Of a stretch of DNA of 64,000 nt, positions 6,062 to 14,800 are shown piece after piece. The DNA lies in IMG/VR virus record IMGVR_UViG_3300042305_001773, positions 62,001 to 126,000 of that record; one strand, written 5' to 3'. Origin of the DNA: a virus. The position numbers and the translations under genes are program-made. The notes beneath the pieces were generated by a model. It was not told where the DNA came from. It did not search any database and was given only the letters and a program-made list of their open reading frames with translations. Within the stretch, counting starts at the first letter, position 1. The number at the start of each line of letters is the position of its first letter.

Positions 6062-8602
6062 TTAACTAAATAAAATTGACGGCCAAATAGCCACTGGGCC
6101 TGTGGGGCCTGTAGGGCCAGATGGGCCGCCGGATGGCCCTGTTGGACCAACCGGTCCGGTTGCGCCTGTTTCACCAAACGGACCTGTTGGCCCGCTCGCG
6201 CCTGTCGGACCGGTGACGCCAGTCGGTCCAGTTGTTCCCTGCGGACCTGTTGGTCCAGTTGGGCCTTCAACACCTGTCGCGCCATCTGGTCCAATGGGCC
6301 CAGTCGCGCCCTCGGGGCCGTCTGGTCCGGTTGCGCCTTGTGCCGCTAACACCGGCACGCCACCGATTAAAATAACATCTTGGTACTCAGTCGATTCAAC
6401 GGTTGGCGCTGGACCTGTCGGGCCTGTTGGGCCATCCGGGCCAGAGGCGCCCGTCGGTCCTGTTGCGCCCTGTGCCGCAGCAACAGGAACGCCGCCGATT
6501 AAAATAACATCAGGTTCTTCTGTTGCTTCTACAGTAGGCGCGGGGCCGGTAGGTCCGCTTGGCCCGCGCGGGCCAACTTGTCCGCGAAGTCCTGTAGGTC
6601 CTTCTGGTCCTGACGGCCCGGACGGACCGACGGGCCCCGTTGGTCCGGTCGCGCCTTGTGCAGCAACAACAGGGACGCCGCCGATTAACAAAACGTCCGG
6701 CTCTTCAGTCGCTTCAACCAGCGGAGCCGGCCCTGTCGGGCCAGTTGCGCCGTCCGCGCCAGTTGGACCATCGGCACCCGTTGCGCCGGCTTCGCCGTTT
6801 GGTCCTTGTACGCCGTTTAAACCGCGCTGGCCTGTTAAACCTCTGGGGCCAGTCGAACCAGTCGCGCCCTGTACAGCGACAATCGGCACGCCGCCAATTA
6901 AAACAACTTCAGGAAACTCTGTCGGCTCTACAAGCGGCGGCGGACCGGCCGGGCCGGTTGGACCTGACGGCCCGGATGGCCCGCTCGGGCCGAGAGGGCC
7001 TTGTATACCCTGCGGGCCTTGCAACCCAATAACACCCTGTATACCGGTCGCGCCTTGTGGTCCGGGCGTGCCTTGTATGCCTTGTATACCTGTCGCGCCC
7101 GTCGCGCCAAGCGAGCCAGTAACACCTGTCGCACCTTGCGGGCCGCTTGCGCCTGTTGGACCCTGAATACCGGTTGGGCCGGTGGGGCCTTCTGGTCCAG
7201 TAGGCCCTATTACACCAGTTGCGCCAATCTCTCCTTGCGGTCCCGTTGGTCCGGTAGCACCCGGCGGGCCGACAACACGACCAATGTTTTGCCACGTTGT
7301 TCCGGTCCACGTATACGCAACGCCTTCAGCGGCGTTCACAGGGAGATCTTCGTCTGTTAACGCGTCTACGCCGATGATCCACGTATCGCCGATCACGGGC
7401 GTCCCAGCAGGCGGCCAGCTTTGCGTCGTTCCGTAAAACCGAACACCTACACCTGTTGCGCCGGTTGTACCAACCGGACCCGTCGCGCCCGTTGCGCCCG
7501 GATCGCCTTGCGGCCCGTCGTCGCCAACGTCGCCCTGCGGCCCTTGCGGTCCAGTCGCGCCCTGCGGACCAGTTGCGCCGTCAATACCGTTTATTCCGTT
7601 TGTGCCGGCGACGCCCGTCGCACCTTGCGGCCCGCTCGCGCCTGTAGGGCCGGCAATGCCTGTGGCGCCAAGTTCGCCTTGTGGTCCTGTCGGACCTTGC
7701 GTGCCTGTGGCACCAGTCGGGCCTGCGTCTCCAGTTAGACCGACGTTACCCTGCGGGCCAGTGGCACCTTGTATTCCTGTAGCGCCAGTCGGCCCCTCGA
7801 CACCAGTCGCTCCGACGGTGCCTTGTAAACCCTGCGGCCCTGACAGACCTTGTATACCTTGTGGCCCTTGCGGACCCGATAAACCTTGTAAGCCCTGTGG
7901 GCCTGTCGGACCCGGCAAACCCGTCGCACCAGTCGCGCCAGCGGGTCCTGTTAAACCCTGTGTGCCTGTCGGGCCGGGCTCGCCAGTCAAACCAGTCGCA
8001 CCAGTCGCACCGAGCGATCCAGTCGCACCAGTAGCTCCGAAAGCGCCCGTCGGGCCTTGTATACCAGCTGAGCCGGCGAACCCGCGCGGGCCTGTCTCAC
8101 CTTGCGGCCCCGTCGCGCCTGTTGCACCGCTGCTGCCTTGTGCGCCGCTAGCGCCAGTCGCGCCGGCCGGACCTGTGGCGCCAGTCGGGCCGCGAATACC
8201 AGTTGCGCCCGTCGCGCCACTGATGCCAGAGACACCAGCAGCGCCTTGCAGGCCAGTAGCGCCTGTGGGGCCTGCCGCGCCGGCTAGACCCGGCACACCA
8301 GTGGCGCCGGATTCGCCGGCAGGGCCAGCGACACCCGTTGCGCCGCGAGCCCCAGTTGGACCCATGGCGCCCACCATACCCGCGGAACCTTGCGGGCCGG
8401 TAGCGCCCGCAGGGCCGGTCACGCCGGTAGCGCCCCGAACACCAGTTGCACCTTGCGAGACGAGATTCAGCGCGGCCAGCAGATTGCCGACCGTTGTCTT
8501 TTTAGTGGTAGGAAGATCTGCCTGCTGATCAACGATTGCTATTAAATCGTCGGGGCCCGGTATTGGTTTACTGGGCAGGTCAGATATGCGCTTTTTAGCC
8601 AT
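6062..8602 (-). CDS. Collagen-like fibre protein (large)
   Basis: The 846-residue protein starts with a roughly 50-residue head ([20 protein letters not shown]) ending in the lysine-rich TTKKTTVG segment. Two long stretches of Gly-X-Y triplets follow, dominated by GATG, GPTG and GPQG. Collagen-like tracts of this kind form trimeric triple helices in phage fibres. Around residues 400-460 a non-collagen module with [13 protein letters not shown] interrupts them. In the last third, four copies of a short module around VILIGGVP alternate with triplets. The C-terminus ends in a short hydrophobic tail. A shorter paralogue is encoded at 23571-24416. AGGGA precedes the ATG. A surface or tail fibre role is inferred from the repeats and the neighbours. 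Confidence 0.85.
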   Translation of the reverse strand: MAKKRISDLPSKPIPGPDDLIAIVDQQADLPTTKKTTVGNLLAALNLVSQGATGVRGATGVTGPAGATGPQGSAGMVGAMGPTGARGATGVAGPAGESGATGVPGLAGAAGPTGATGLQGAAGVSGISGATGATGIRGPTGATGPAGATGASGAQGSSGATGATGPQGETGPRGFAGSAGIQGPTGAFGATGATGSLGATGATGLTGEPGPTGTQGLTGPAGATGATGLPGPTGPQGLQGLSGPQGPQGIQGLSGPQGLQGTVGATGVEGPTGATGIQGATGPQGNVGLTGDAGPTGATGTQGPTGPQGELGATGIAGPTGASGPQGATGVAGTNGINGIDGATGPQGATGPQGPQGDVGDDGPQGDPGATGATGPVGTTGATGVGVRFYGTTQSWPPAGTPVIGDTWIIGVDALTDEDLPVNAAEGVAYTWTGTTWQNIGRVVGPPGATGPTGPQGEIGATGVIGPTGPEGPTGPTGIQGPTGASGPQGATGVTGSLGATGATGIQGIQGTPGPQGATGIQGVIGLQGPQGIQGPLGPSGPSGPSGPTGPAGPPPLVEPTEFPEVVLIGGVPIVAVQGATGSTGPRGLTGQRGLNGVQGPNGEAGATGADGPTGADGATGPTGPAPLVEATEEPDVLLIGGVPVVAAQGATGPTGPVGPSGPSGPEGPTGLRGQVGPRGPSGPTGPAPTVEATEEPDVILIGGVPVAAAQGATGPTGASGPDGPTGPTGPAPTVESTEYQDVILIGGVPVLAAQGATGPDGPEGATGPIGPDGATGVEGPTGPTGPQGTTGPTGVTGPTGASGPTGPFGETGATGPVGPTGPSGGPSGPTGPTGPVAIWPSILFS

Positions 8603-8657
8603 CGTGCTATCCCTGCAGACAGAATGCCTGCCCTATAAAATAGCATATTTCGGCTAA

Positions 8658-8921
8658 TCAGTCGTTGTCCCGCGACTCAATCTTTTCGAACAATTTGTTT
8701 AGCCGATAATCGCTGGAATAACCCGAGTAAGTGCCGCGTAAAACACGCGACAGACTCGGGCTGCGCCGCGGATGAAACCGATAGCGACGAAACCGCAGGA
8801 TCGATTTGTGCCGATAGGGCATTTTCGGAAGTTTGTTATACCAGTAGATTTTCCGCGCCGCCCAATAACCAATAGCGCCGACAACGCAACCAGATAAAAA
8901 ACAGGCAATCAGCGGAGTCAT
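8658..8921 (-). CDS. Small basic membrane protein
   Basis: This 87-residue protein has an N-terminal hydrophobic helix (about residues 4-22, with a cysteine and small residues) followed by a strongly basic, tyrosine- and arginine-rich tail. GAGGGA precedes the ATG. No family is recognised. It lies between another tiny membrane protein (8942-9088) and the collagen-like gene. The placement of two membrane proteins in the middle of the fibre locus could suggest a role in the host envelope late in infection, such as lysis or surface change, but no motif supports a specific function. Confidence 0.6.
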   Translation of the reverse strand: MTPLIACFLSGCVVGAIGYWAARKIYWYNKLPKMPYRHKSILRFRRYRFHPRRSPSLSRVLRGTYSGYSSDYRLNKLFEKIESRDND

Positions 8922-8941
8922 GGTTTCCCTCGACGGTTTAG

Positions 8942-9088
8942 TTATTTAGCCGATAACTGGTACATAGCCACATTGCTGACGGCGTAACAGAAGAACGCCA
9001 ACCCGAGCCACGGATTATTTTTCCAACACTGCTCGGCGGCGGCATATGCGTAAATCGCCGACACCACTAGAAGCAACCAGCCGCTCAT
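8942..9088 (-). CDS. 48-residue two-helix membrane protein
   Basis: A short open frame starting MSGWLLLVVSAIYAYAAAEQ and ending MYQLSAK encodes a 48-residue protein with two hydrophobic helices (about 3-18 and 27-43) separated by a polar turn (EQCWKNNPW). It fills most of the gap between the terminator at 9099-9145 and the gene at 8658-8921. The Shine-Dalgarno is weak. Size and topology would fit a holin-like or exclusion protein, but there is no sequence proof. Lying just behind a terminator, it would depend on read-through or on its own promoter. Confidence 0.5.
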   Translation of the reverse strand: MSGWLLLVVSAIYAYAAAEQCWKNNPWLGLAFFCYAVSNVAMYQLSAK

Positions 9089-9098
9089 ATCACCACTT

Positions 9099-9145
9099 AA
9101 AAAAAGACCCGCCGAGTGAGCATCGTTGAGAGGCCCGGCGGGTTT
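9099..9145 (-). terminator. Strong intrinsic terminator
   Basis: On the minus strand an ACCCGCCG/CGGCGGGT stem, extended by A-T pairs, closes a loop of about 20 nt and is followed by a run of seven T. It ends the transcript of the 124-residue protein gene at 9168-9542. Confidence 0.85.
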
Positions 9146-9167
9146 GCTGCGTTAAATTCAAAGCAAC

Positions 9168-9542
9168 TCAGGCAGTCGGCGGTGTCGGCTGTACGGACGG
9201 GGGAATAGCCGGGGCCGGAGGCGGTGTGATTGTCACAGTGCCGTCAGCGTTGTACGTGAACTGCCCAACCATAGCTGCGCCTTCTTGAATCGCTTCGGGC
9301 CGAACTTCAGCGATTAAGGCGCCGAGCTTGGCGTGCAGTCGAAACACTTCGACAGCATCTGTTCCAAGTGCCGAGGCGATTTGCGAGGGGGACGCCTGCG
9401 GGTTACGCCAAAACTGCTTGGCGCCCTGATTAAACGCCGTCACCATGCTTTGAAACGTGGTGCGCGCTTGCTGCTTGATCTGGTTCGCTTGGCGTTGAGC
9501 CGGCGTGAGTTCGTTGACGACTGGGGTATCGAGAATGCTCAT
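9168..9542 (-). CDS. Conserved phage protein, single-gene unit
   Basis: The 124-residue protein has a helical N-terminal two thirds (NELTPAQRQANQIKQQART, then AFNQGAKQFWRNPQASP and ALGTDAVEVFRLHAKLGALI) and a proline-rich tail of about 25 residues. I recall similar small proteins in large phages as proteins of unknown function near fibre genes; this is memory, not a search. A good promoter lies 25 nt upstream, GGAG precedes the ATG and a strong terminator follows, so the gene forms its own transcription unit inside the fibre locus. This suggests it is needed in larger amounts than its neighbours. Confidence 0.7.
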   Translation of the reverse strand: MSILDTPVVNELTPAQRQANQIKQQARTTFQSMVTAFNQGAKQFWRNPQASPSQIASALGTDAVEVFRLHAKLGALIAEVRPEAIQEGAAMVGQFTYNADGTVTITPPPAPAIPPSVQPTPPTA

Positions 9543-9566
9543 GAGTTTGCTCCATTAGGTGTTATC

Positions 9567-9595
9567 AGTATACCTGCCAACACAAGTTTGCTCAA
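9567..9595 (-). promoter_or_regulatory. Sigma-70-like promoter for the 124-residue gene
   Basis: On the minus strand TTGAGC is followed by exactly 17 nt and TATACT, a 5-of-6 match to the -10 box. It fills the 56-nt gap after the arylsulfotransferase-fold gene and directly precedes the gene at 9168-9542. Confidence 0.65.
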
Positions 9596-9598
9596 CCG

Positions 9599-11872
9599 CT
9601 ACACAATGGTTGGGACGCGCCCGGCAGTAGTGCGCAAATAATTGAGATTGAAGAAATCTGGTCGAACCTTGATGGCGCGATACCACACGTTTGGTAGTTG
9701 CATTTCAAATACAACACCCTGATTCACGCCAGTCGTCGAAAAGTTAAATTCTACGGTATTTGGGTTGTCCGCGTTTAAAAGCAACGTGCCTGAATACGTT
9801 GTGTCATTTGCTTTCAAAAACGTATACGACCCGCAGCAGGGCGTGTTGCCGTACGGCGATGCGCCGTGCGCCCGAACAATCGCCAGAGAATTCGCAAGAT
9901 CTATTTCGTATACGACGCCGCGGTGCGGGCGACTAGAGCACGTCTGATTGTCTGAAATAGAGACGATATCGTTGCCGGGTGTCAGCGGCGTAAAATCTAC
10001 GTGCCAGCGTGCGTCGTGTTGCGCGTCAGTGCCGTTGTATTGACTACCAGATACCGTAGGCTCACCTTGCGGCGTTAACCATTTAGTATTCTGCGTCATA
10101 TTTTGTTTGATAACAGGCGCAAGCGGGCCGGCGTGACAGTAACCAGTACCAGAGATAATCCAAATGATATCTTTTGTCTCGTAGTCAATAGCGAACACTG
10201 CGCCGTTGTGCCGGCAGCTGACCACGATATTGCCGGTTACAGGATTGACGTCGACAGAATTCAGGTGGAAGTAGTCTGAATACGTGGTGTTGAAGTAATC
10301 GTCACTCCACCATTCCCATACGATCTGGCCCTGTGGGTTTTGTTCTTGGATATAAAAGCCGGTGGCGTCATATGACTCGCACAAGATGTTGCCCTTGCGC
10401 GCTCCGGGCCCCTTTACGGCGTGGGATTCGTGAATTTCCCATGTGTGAAAACCGCCGCGCGTGTCGGGGTTAATCATCGTATAGGGCTTGGCCGTTAAAT
10501 CGTTCAAACCGATATTGATGTCCCAGCGCGGCGCGGTGTTTGTAGTGCCGTTGGTCATTAGTTTGTTTTTGTCCCACCCGGCGTGCAAACTGACAACTTC
10601 TGCCAGTGAACTGTCGTTGTATGTATACCAAACAGGCACGGCGTTTGAATTGTAAACTGCCATATACGCGCCAACGGGCGCCGCAATGTAGTAGCCCGGA
10701 ACATACGCGTTTGTTTTTGTAGAGATGACGGGTAACGCCGGAAAGTCGCTCGGGAGAATGCGTACGAAATAACTCTGCGCGCCAATTTTGATGCGCAGCG
10801 CTTTATTGACCGTCGCTGTACCTGTGACCGCGGTGCCGCCATTGATGGTGACAGAATAATTGCGCGCAGATGAGCTGTAGAAATCTGTACCCGACCAGAC
10901 AACGTAATCCTGAATTGCCGGATTGAAAGCCGGCTCCATGTCGTTGCCGTCCACAGTAACCGCGAGGCTCGTTACTGTGGCGTTCGACGGAATCTCGACG
11001 AACATGTCCGAGAACAGAGGCTCCTCAGAGATCAATTCCGTAGAAAGAACAGTCGCAGCCCACTGCACCTGATGCGCTGTTGGACCAGTGACCGTGATTG
11101 CAAGCGCTTTGTTTACGCCGTCGGCAGTGACTTCAACGCCAGAGTCTTCCGGCCAGTCCGCGGCAACTACCTCGGCCACGGGAACACCGGACAGACTGAT
11201 ATTGTTAGCATAATCCCTGTAAATGCTGCCGCGGATCGTCCACGCCGCGGAAGTCGTAGCGGACAGGTCGTACGCGGATACTTTGACTTCAAACGCCCAT
11301 GCGGCTCCGGGCGCCAGCGTCAAATATCCAGCCGTACCGTTAATGTACATGCGGGTTGGCGTGTCGTTTTCGGTCGTTGCACGCAGCGTGTACACCGAAA
11401 ATTGTGCGTCACCCGGCGCAAAGAAACTGCCCGCCGACAAAGCCAGTTGAGATTCTTTGGCAGCCACCGCGTGCTTGCCCGCGGCAATGCTATTTAAACC
11501 GCCGGCTGTGTTGTTCGCACCGCCCAGCACAACAGAATTGACGCCGCTAGCTGTGTTGTCTTGTCCGCCCACAACCGCTGACTTCGCGCCAGACGCCGTA
11601 TTATTGCCGCCGCCTAGCGTGGCGGCATTTAGGGCGCTAACGGTGTTGTTCGCGCCGCCACCGGCAAAACCGTCTGTGCCGGTGACCTCGTTATTGGTGC
11701 CGGGGAGTTCGGCGCCGGTCGCGGAGTAGGCCAGTTGGTTCCACGGAGTGATACCGTCGCCATACTTGATCTTGCCCGTGTCGATCTCAAGACACGGTTC
11801 GCCCGCCGCAAGAACTTCGTTTTGATCAGCAAGATAACTTGCCGTTCCTCTTTTAATTCTTATTTCTATCAT
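9599..11872 (-). CDS. Fibre-like protein with arylsulfotransferase-type propeller
   Basis: The 757-residue protein begins with a head domain found on phage fibres (IKRGTASYLADQNEVLAAGE, resembling the N-terminus of major tropism determinants). Next come four or five YadA-head-like repeats (GGANNTASG type, residues about 70-130), a linker, and a cadherin-like strand domain ending FVRILPSDFP. From about 380 to 740 it has the signatures of the arylsulfotransferase family: FHLNSVDVNPVTGNIVVSCR, IVWEWWSDD and QHDARWHVDF, with RGVVYEID near the end. In the bacterial enzyme this fold is a six-bladed propeller with catalytic histidines; conserved His residues are seen here, but activity is unproven. 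No signal peptide is present. A paralogue lies at 20839-23559. Confidence 0.82.
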   Translation of the reverse strand: MIEIRIKRGTASYLADQNEVLAAGEPCLEIDTGKIKYGDGITPWNQLAYSATGAELPGTNNEVTGTDGFAGGGANNTVSALNAATLGGGNNTASGAKSAVVGGQDNTASGVNSVVLGGANNTAGGLNSIAAGKHAVAAKESQLALSAGSFFAPGDAQFSVYTLRATTENDTPTRMYINGTAGYLTLAPGAAWAFEVKVSAYDLSATTSAAWTIRGSIYRDYANNISLSGVPVAEVVAADWPEDSGVEVTADGVNKALAITVTGPTAHQVQWAATVLSTELISEEPLFSDMFVEIPSNATVTSLAVTVDGNDMEPAFNPAIQDYVVWSGTDFYSSSARNYSVTINGGTAVTGTATVNKALRIKIGAQSYFVRILPSDFPALPVISTKTNAYVPGYYIAAPVGAYMAVYNSNAVPVWYTYNDSSLAEVVSLHAGWDKNKLMTNGTTNTAPRWDINIGLNDLTAKPYTMINPDTRGGFHTWEIHESHAVKGPGARKGNILCESYDATGFYIQEQNPQGQIVWEWWSDDYFNTTYSDYFHLNSVDVNPVTGNIVVSCRHNGAVFAIDYETKDIIWIISGTGYCHAGPLAPVIKQNMTQNTKWLTPQGEPTVSGSQYNGTDAQHDARWHVDFTPLTPGNDIVSISDNQTCSSRPHRGVVYEIDLANSLAIVRAHGASPYGNTPCCGSYTFLKANDTTYSGTLLLNADNPNTVEFNFSTTGVNQGVVFEMQLPNVWYRAIKVRPDFFNLNYLRTTAGRVPTIV

Positions 11873-11878
11873 GTTTTA

Positions 11879-14800
11879 TTACGTGTTAAAGGGTGCTGTC
11901 GGGGGTGTGAAGTTGCCGGTGTAAAGTGCCGCGCCCTTCGTGATGCGCAGTTCATCAATGTAGCCGTTAAACCCGTACTGGGCCGTGTGCGCGTAACCGC
12001 CGATCGTCGGCAAGTATGTGAGATTGTTGAAATCAAAAGCGCTATTTACCGGGTCCCCGCCAACACCGTCCAGATACAACCGCATGACGCCGTTGTGCCG
12101 ACACAGCGCAAAGTGCTGCCAAGTATTATTCGACACGGCCGGTCCCCACACATATGTGCCGGGATTTGCTGAGCCGTGATCGAGAAACAGATTGCCTTCA
12201 GAGATTTGCAATGCCAGATAGTTAAAACCGCTTTCGACTTGGCTGTAAATTGTGGTGCCCGGGTCTGGAGCAGTAGGATAAATCCAACCCTCGATTGTAA
12301 AATCTCCCGTACCATACGCGAACATCTCAGGATCTGTCGGTGTCACTTGAACGTTGTCGCCGTAACCCGTGAAATCGCCGCTTGCTCCGTCAAACTTGCT
12401 TTCCGTCGTGCTGATGGCTGCGTTGCCGTTTGACGTTACCGCGTGCGTGTTCGCGCTGCTGTCGGTGAACGTAGTACTACCGTTCGCGCCGTCCATGTGA
12501 AGAAGCAGCACTGTGTTGAATGGCGGCGGCGGCAAGCAGCGATTGATCAAACCACGCTCTAACGCAATCAGCGCGGCTTCGCCCAGCGCGTGGTCAAAGA
12601 TAACTATTTCCGCGATATCGCCGATCAGCGATTCGTTTGCCGCGAGCGAACCGCCGTGACCAATAAACAGGTCTCCGCCCTGTTTAGCTGCCATGTCCGC
12701 ATACAGCGTCGTAGAAACTTCTTCGCCGTTGACCCGGAGTTTCAGCAGTCCGTCAGCGTTAACGGTGTAGCTCAACAGCGTCCAGTCTAGCGGAAGTGTT
12801 GTCGGATACGCGCCGCACTCGTCATTGCCGTAATTACCGGTGCAAGAGGCGTTGTAGAACGTCAACCGATCGGACGGAGCATTGACGTTGATCGTAGCGC
12901 CGTCGAGCGAGTTGTAATCTAGTCCGCTGTCAGGCTGAAAACTCAAAATTCGCGCGTAGGCGTGGTCGTTGTTGGCTTGCTTGAACACCATAAACCCGCT
13001 GGAGTTCTTCAAGTTAAATTGATAACCCACGTCCAGCACGTTCGGGTCGCCGCTGAAGCGCACGACGTCCTGTCCGTTTGGCCCCTCGCCGACCGCCACA
13101 AACGGAGCCGGCGCATAGTCAGCCGGAGTCGCCGTACGGCCGTTTCCGCTCTTGTCAGCCCACGTAACAATCGTGCCGTTAACCTCGCCAATATCGCCCG
13201 TCGAGTCGAGCCACAGATCGCAGCCGGTGACGTCGGTCGGTGTGACGTCGGCTGTTGCGCGGAAAGGAGCAGTCGGCGGGGTGAAGTTGCTTGTGTAGAC
13301 AGCTGTGCTTTTAATGACACGCAGTTCGTCGATATAGCCATTCAACACCGCTGTGGACGGCGAATATCCACCGATGAGTGGCCTGTTAGTTGGGTTTACC
13401 TGATAATTGGTGCTGTCTATAAAGTCACTGCCGCTTTGAACGCCGTCAATAAACAATTTTGTGATACCGCCGCTTCTACAAACGGCGAGGTGATGCCACT
13501 GATTCGCCGTAATATTTGCAGACGCAGAAATGCGATCAGCCGCATTAACGTACCAACGGACATTCCCGTCAGAAATGTACCACGCGGGCGAATTGTTTTC
13601 ATCATAATTTCGCCATTCCATGATGTGCTGAGGTCCGGCCGTGCTATTCAAAAACACCCAGACCTCGACGGTAAAGTCGTCGGACCCAAACGCAAAATCA
13701 TTTGAACTTGCAACCACCAAAGTGCCGGCGCCGGCTAGTGCGAGACTCGCGCCGCCGAACTTGCTCTGTGCGGTGCTGATTTGAGCATTGCCGTTAGCGG
13801 TCACCGTCAACGCATTAGTAGACGAATCCGTAAACGTCGTACTTCCATCAGCTCCGTCAAAATGGAGGAGCAGGTCAGCGGTCGGGCCGGGAACAAACGG
13901 ATTCGGGAACGGAACCGTGGGCGGCGTGAAGTTTGCTGTATAGCGGGCGACGCCCTTTGTAATGCGGAGGTCGTCGATGTAGCAATCGGTTTCCGCAAGC
14001 TGATAGTTGATGGTAGACGCACCAATACTAATACGCGATGCTCCTGTTGGTATCACCGCAGATGTCGTCGTACCTTGCGAGACGCCATCTATGTAAAAAG
14101 TGCGCGTGCTACCGATCTTGGTAATTGCATAGTGATTCCAATAACCAAGAGCCGGGAATGTCACGCTGAACGGCGACGATGAACCGAAATAGTTCCAGTC
14201 AAGGGTTGAATTATTATTGATCAGCCCCCAAGTTTCCCCAGAGTTGTTTTCAAAACAAACGTAGCGATCATTTGGCTCCGTAGAGGTAAATCTCATCCAC
14301 CACTCAACTGTGTAGTCCGCGCTCTCTAGGTCAAAGTCGCCGTCTACCGTCAGGCAGTCGTCCGATTGCAGCAAAACGCTCGCCCCGCCGAACTTGCTCT
14401 GCGCTGTGCTGATGGCAGCGTTGCCGTAGTCGGTCACGGTATTCTGCAGGTACGAGTTGTCTGTAAATACAGCGCTGCCGTTTGCGCCGTCCATATGAAG
14501 CAGCAGCGTGACATTCTCGGCGTAAGGGTCGCCCGTTGGTTGCGTAGCCGGCGGGATGACCGGATCAGGAAGCGCCTTGGTCGGCGGATTGAACTCGGCG
14601 ATGTAACGCGCCACACCCTTCGTAATCCTGAAGTCGTCGATCAGGCCGTCGAGGTAGTAGTCGTCTTCGTTCGTCCAGCGCCGGCCAATCACGGCGGTTG
14701 TCTGCGTGCCGCCGTCCAGATTGATATTTGTATTCGCGGTCGCAACTTCGGCGCCGTTGATGTACATCTTCAGAACGCCGTCGAGCCGCACGAACGCGTA

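Noticed and set aside
6102-8528. Two long plus-strand open frames of Gly/Pro/Val repeats opposite the collagen-like gene
   Set aside because: They are the antisense of Gly-X-Y triplets rich in GGN and CCN codons, which seldom produce stops. They have no Shine-Dalgarno and no independent domain.
6062-8602. Dense short repeats that could look like a CRISPR array
   Set aside because: The periodicity is 9-18 nt, in frame with Gly-X-Y triplets and without regular spacers; it is coding repeat.
8603-8657. AT-rich TATTTTATAG before the large collagen-like gene as a promoter
   Set aside because: No acceptable -35 box is found at 15-19 nt. A T4-type late box would read on the opposite strand, away from the gene.
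12962-13705. Long plus-strand open frame opposite the LamG array
   Set aside because: It is one of many antisense frames in this region, rich in Arg/Val/His, without a start signal or domain; it follows from the codon use of the real gene.
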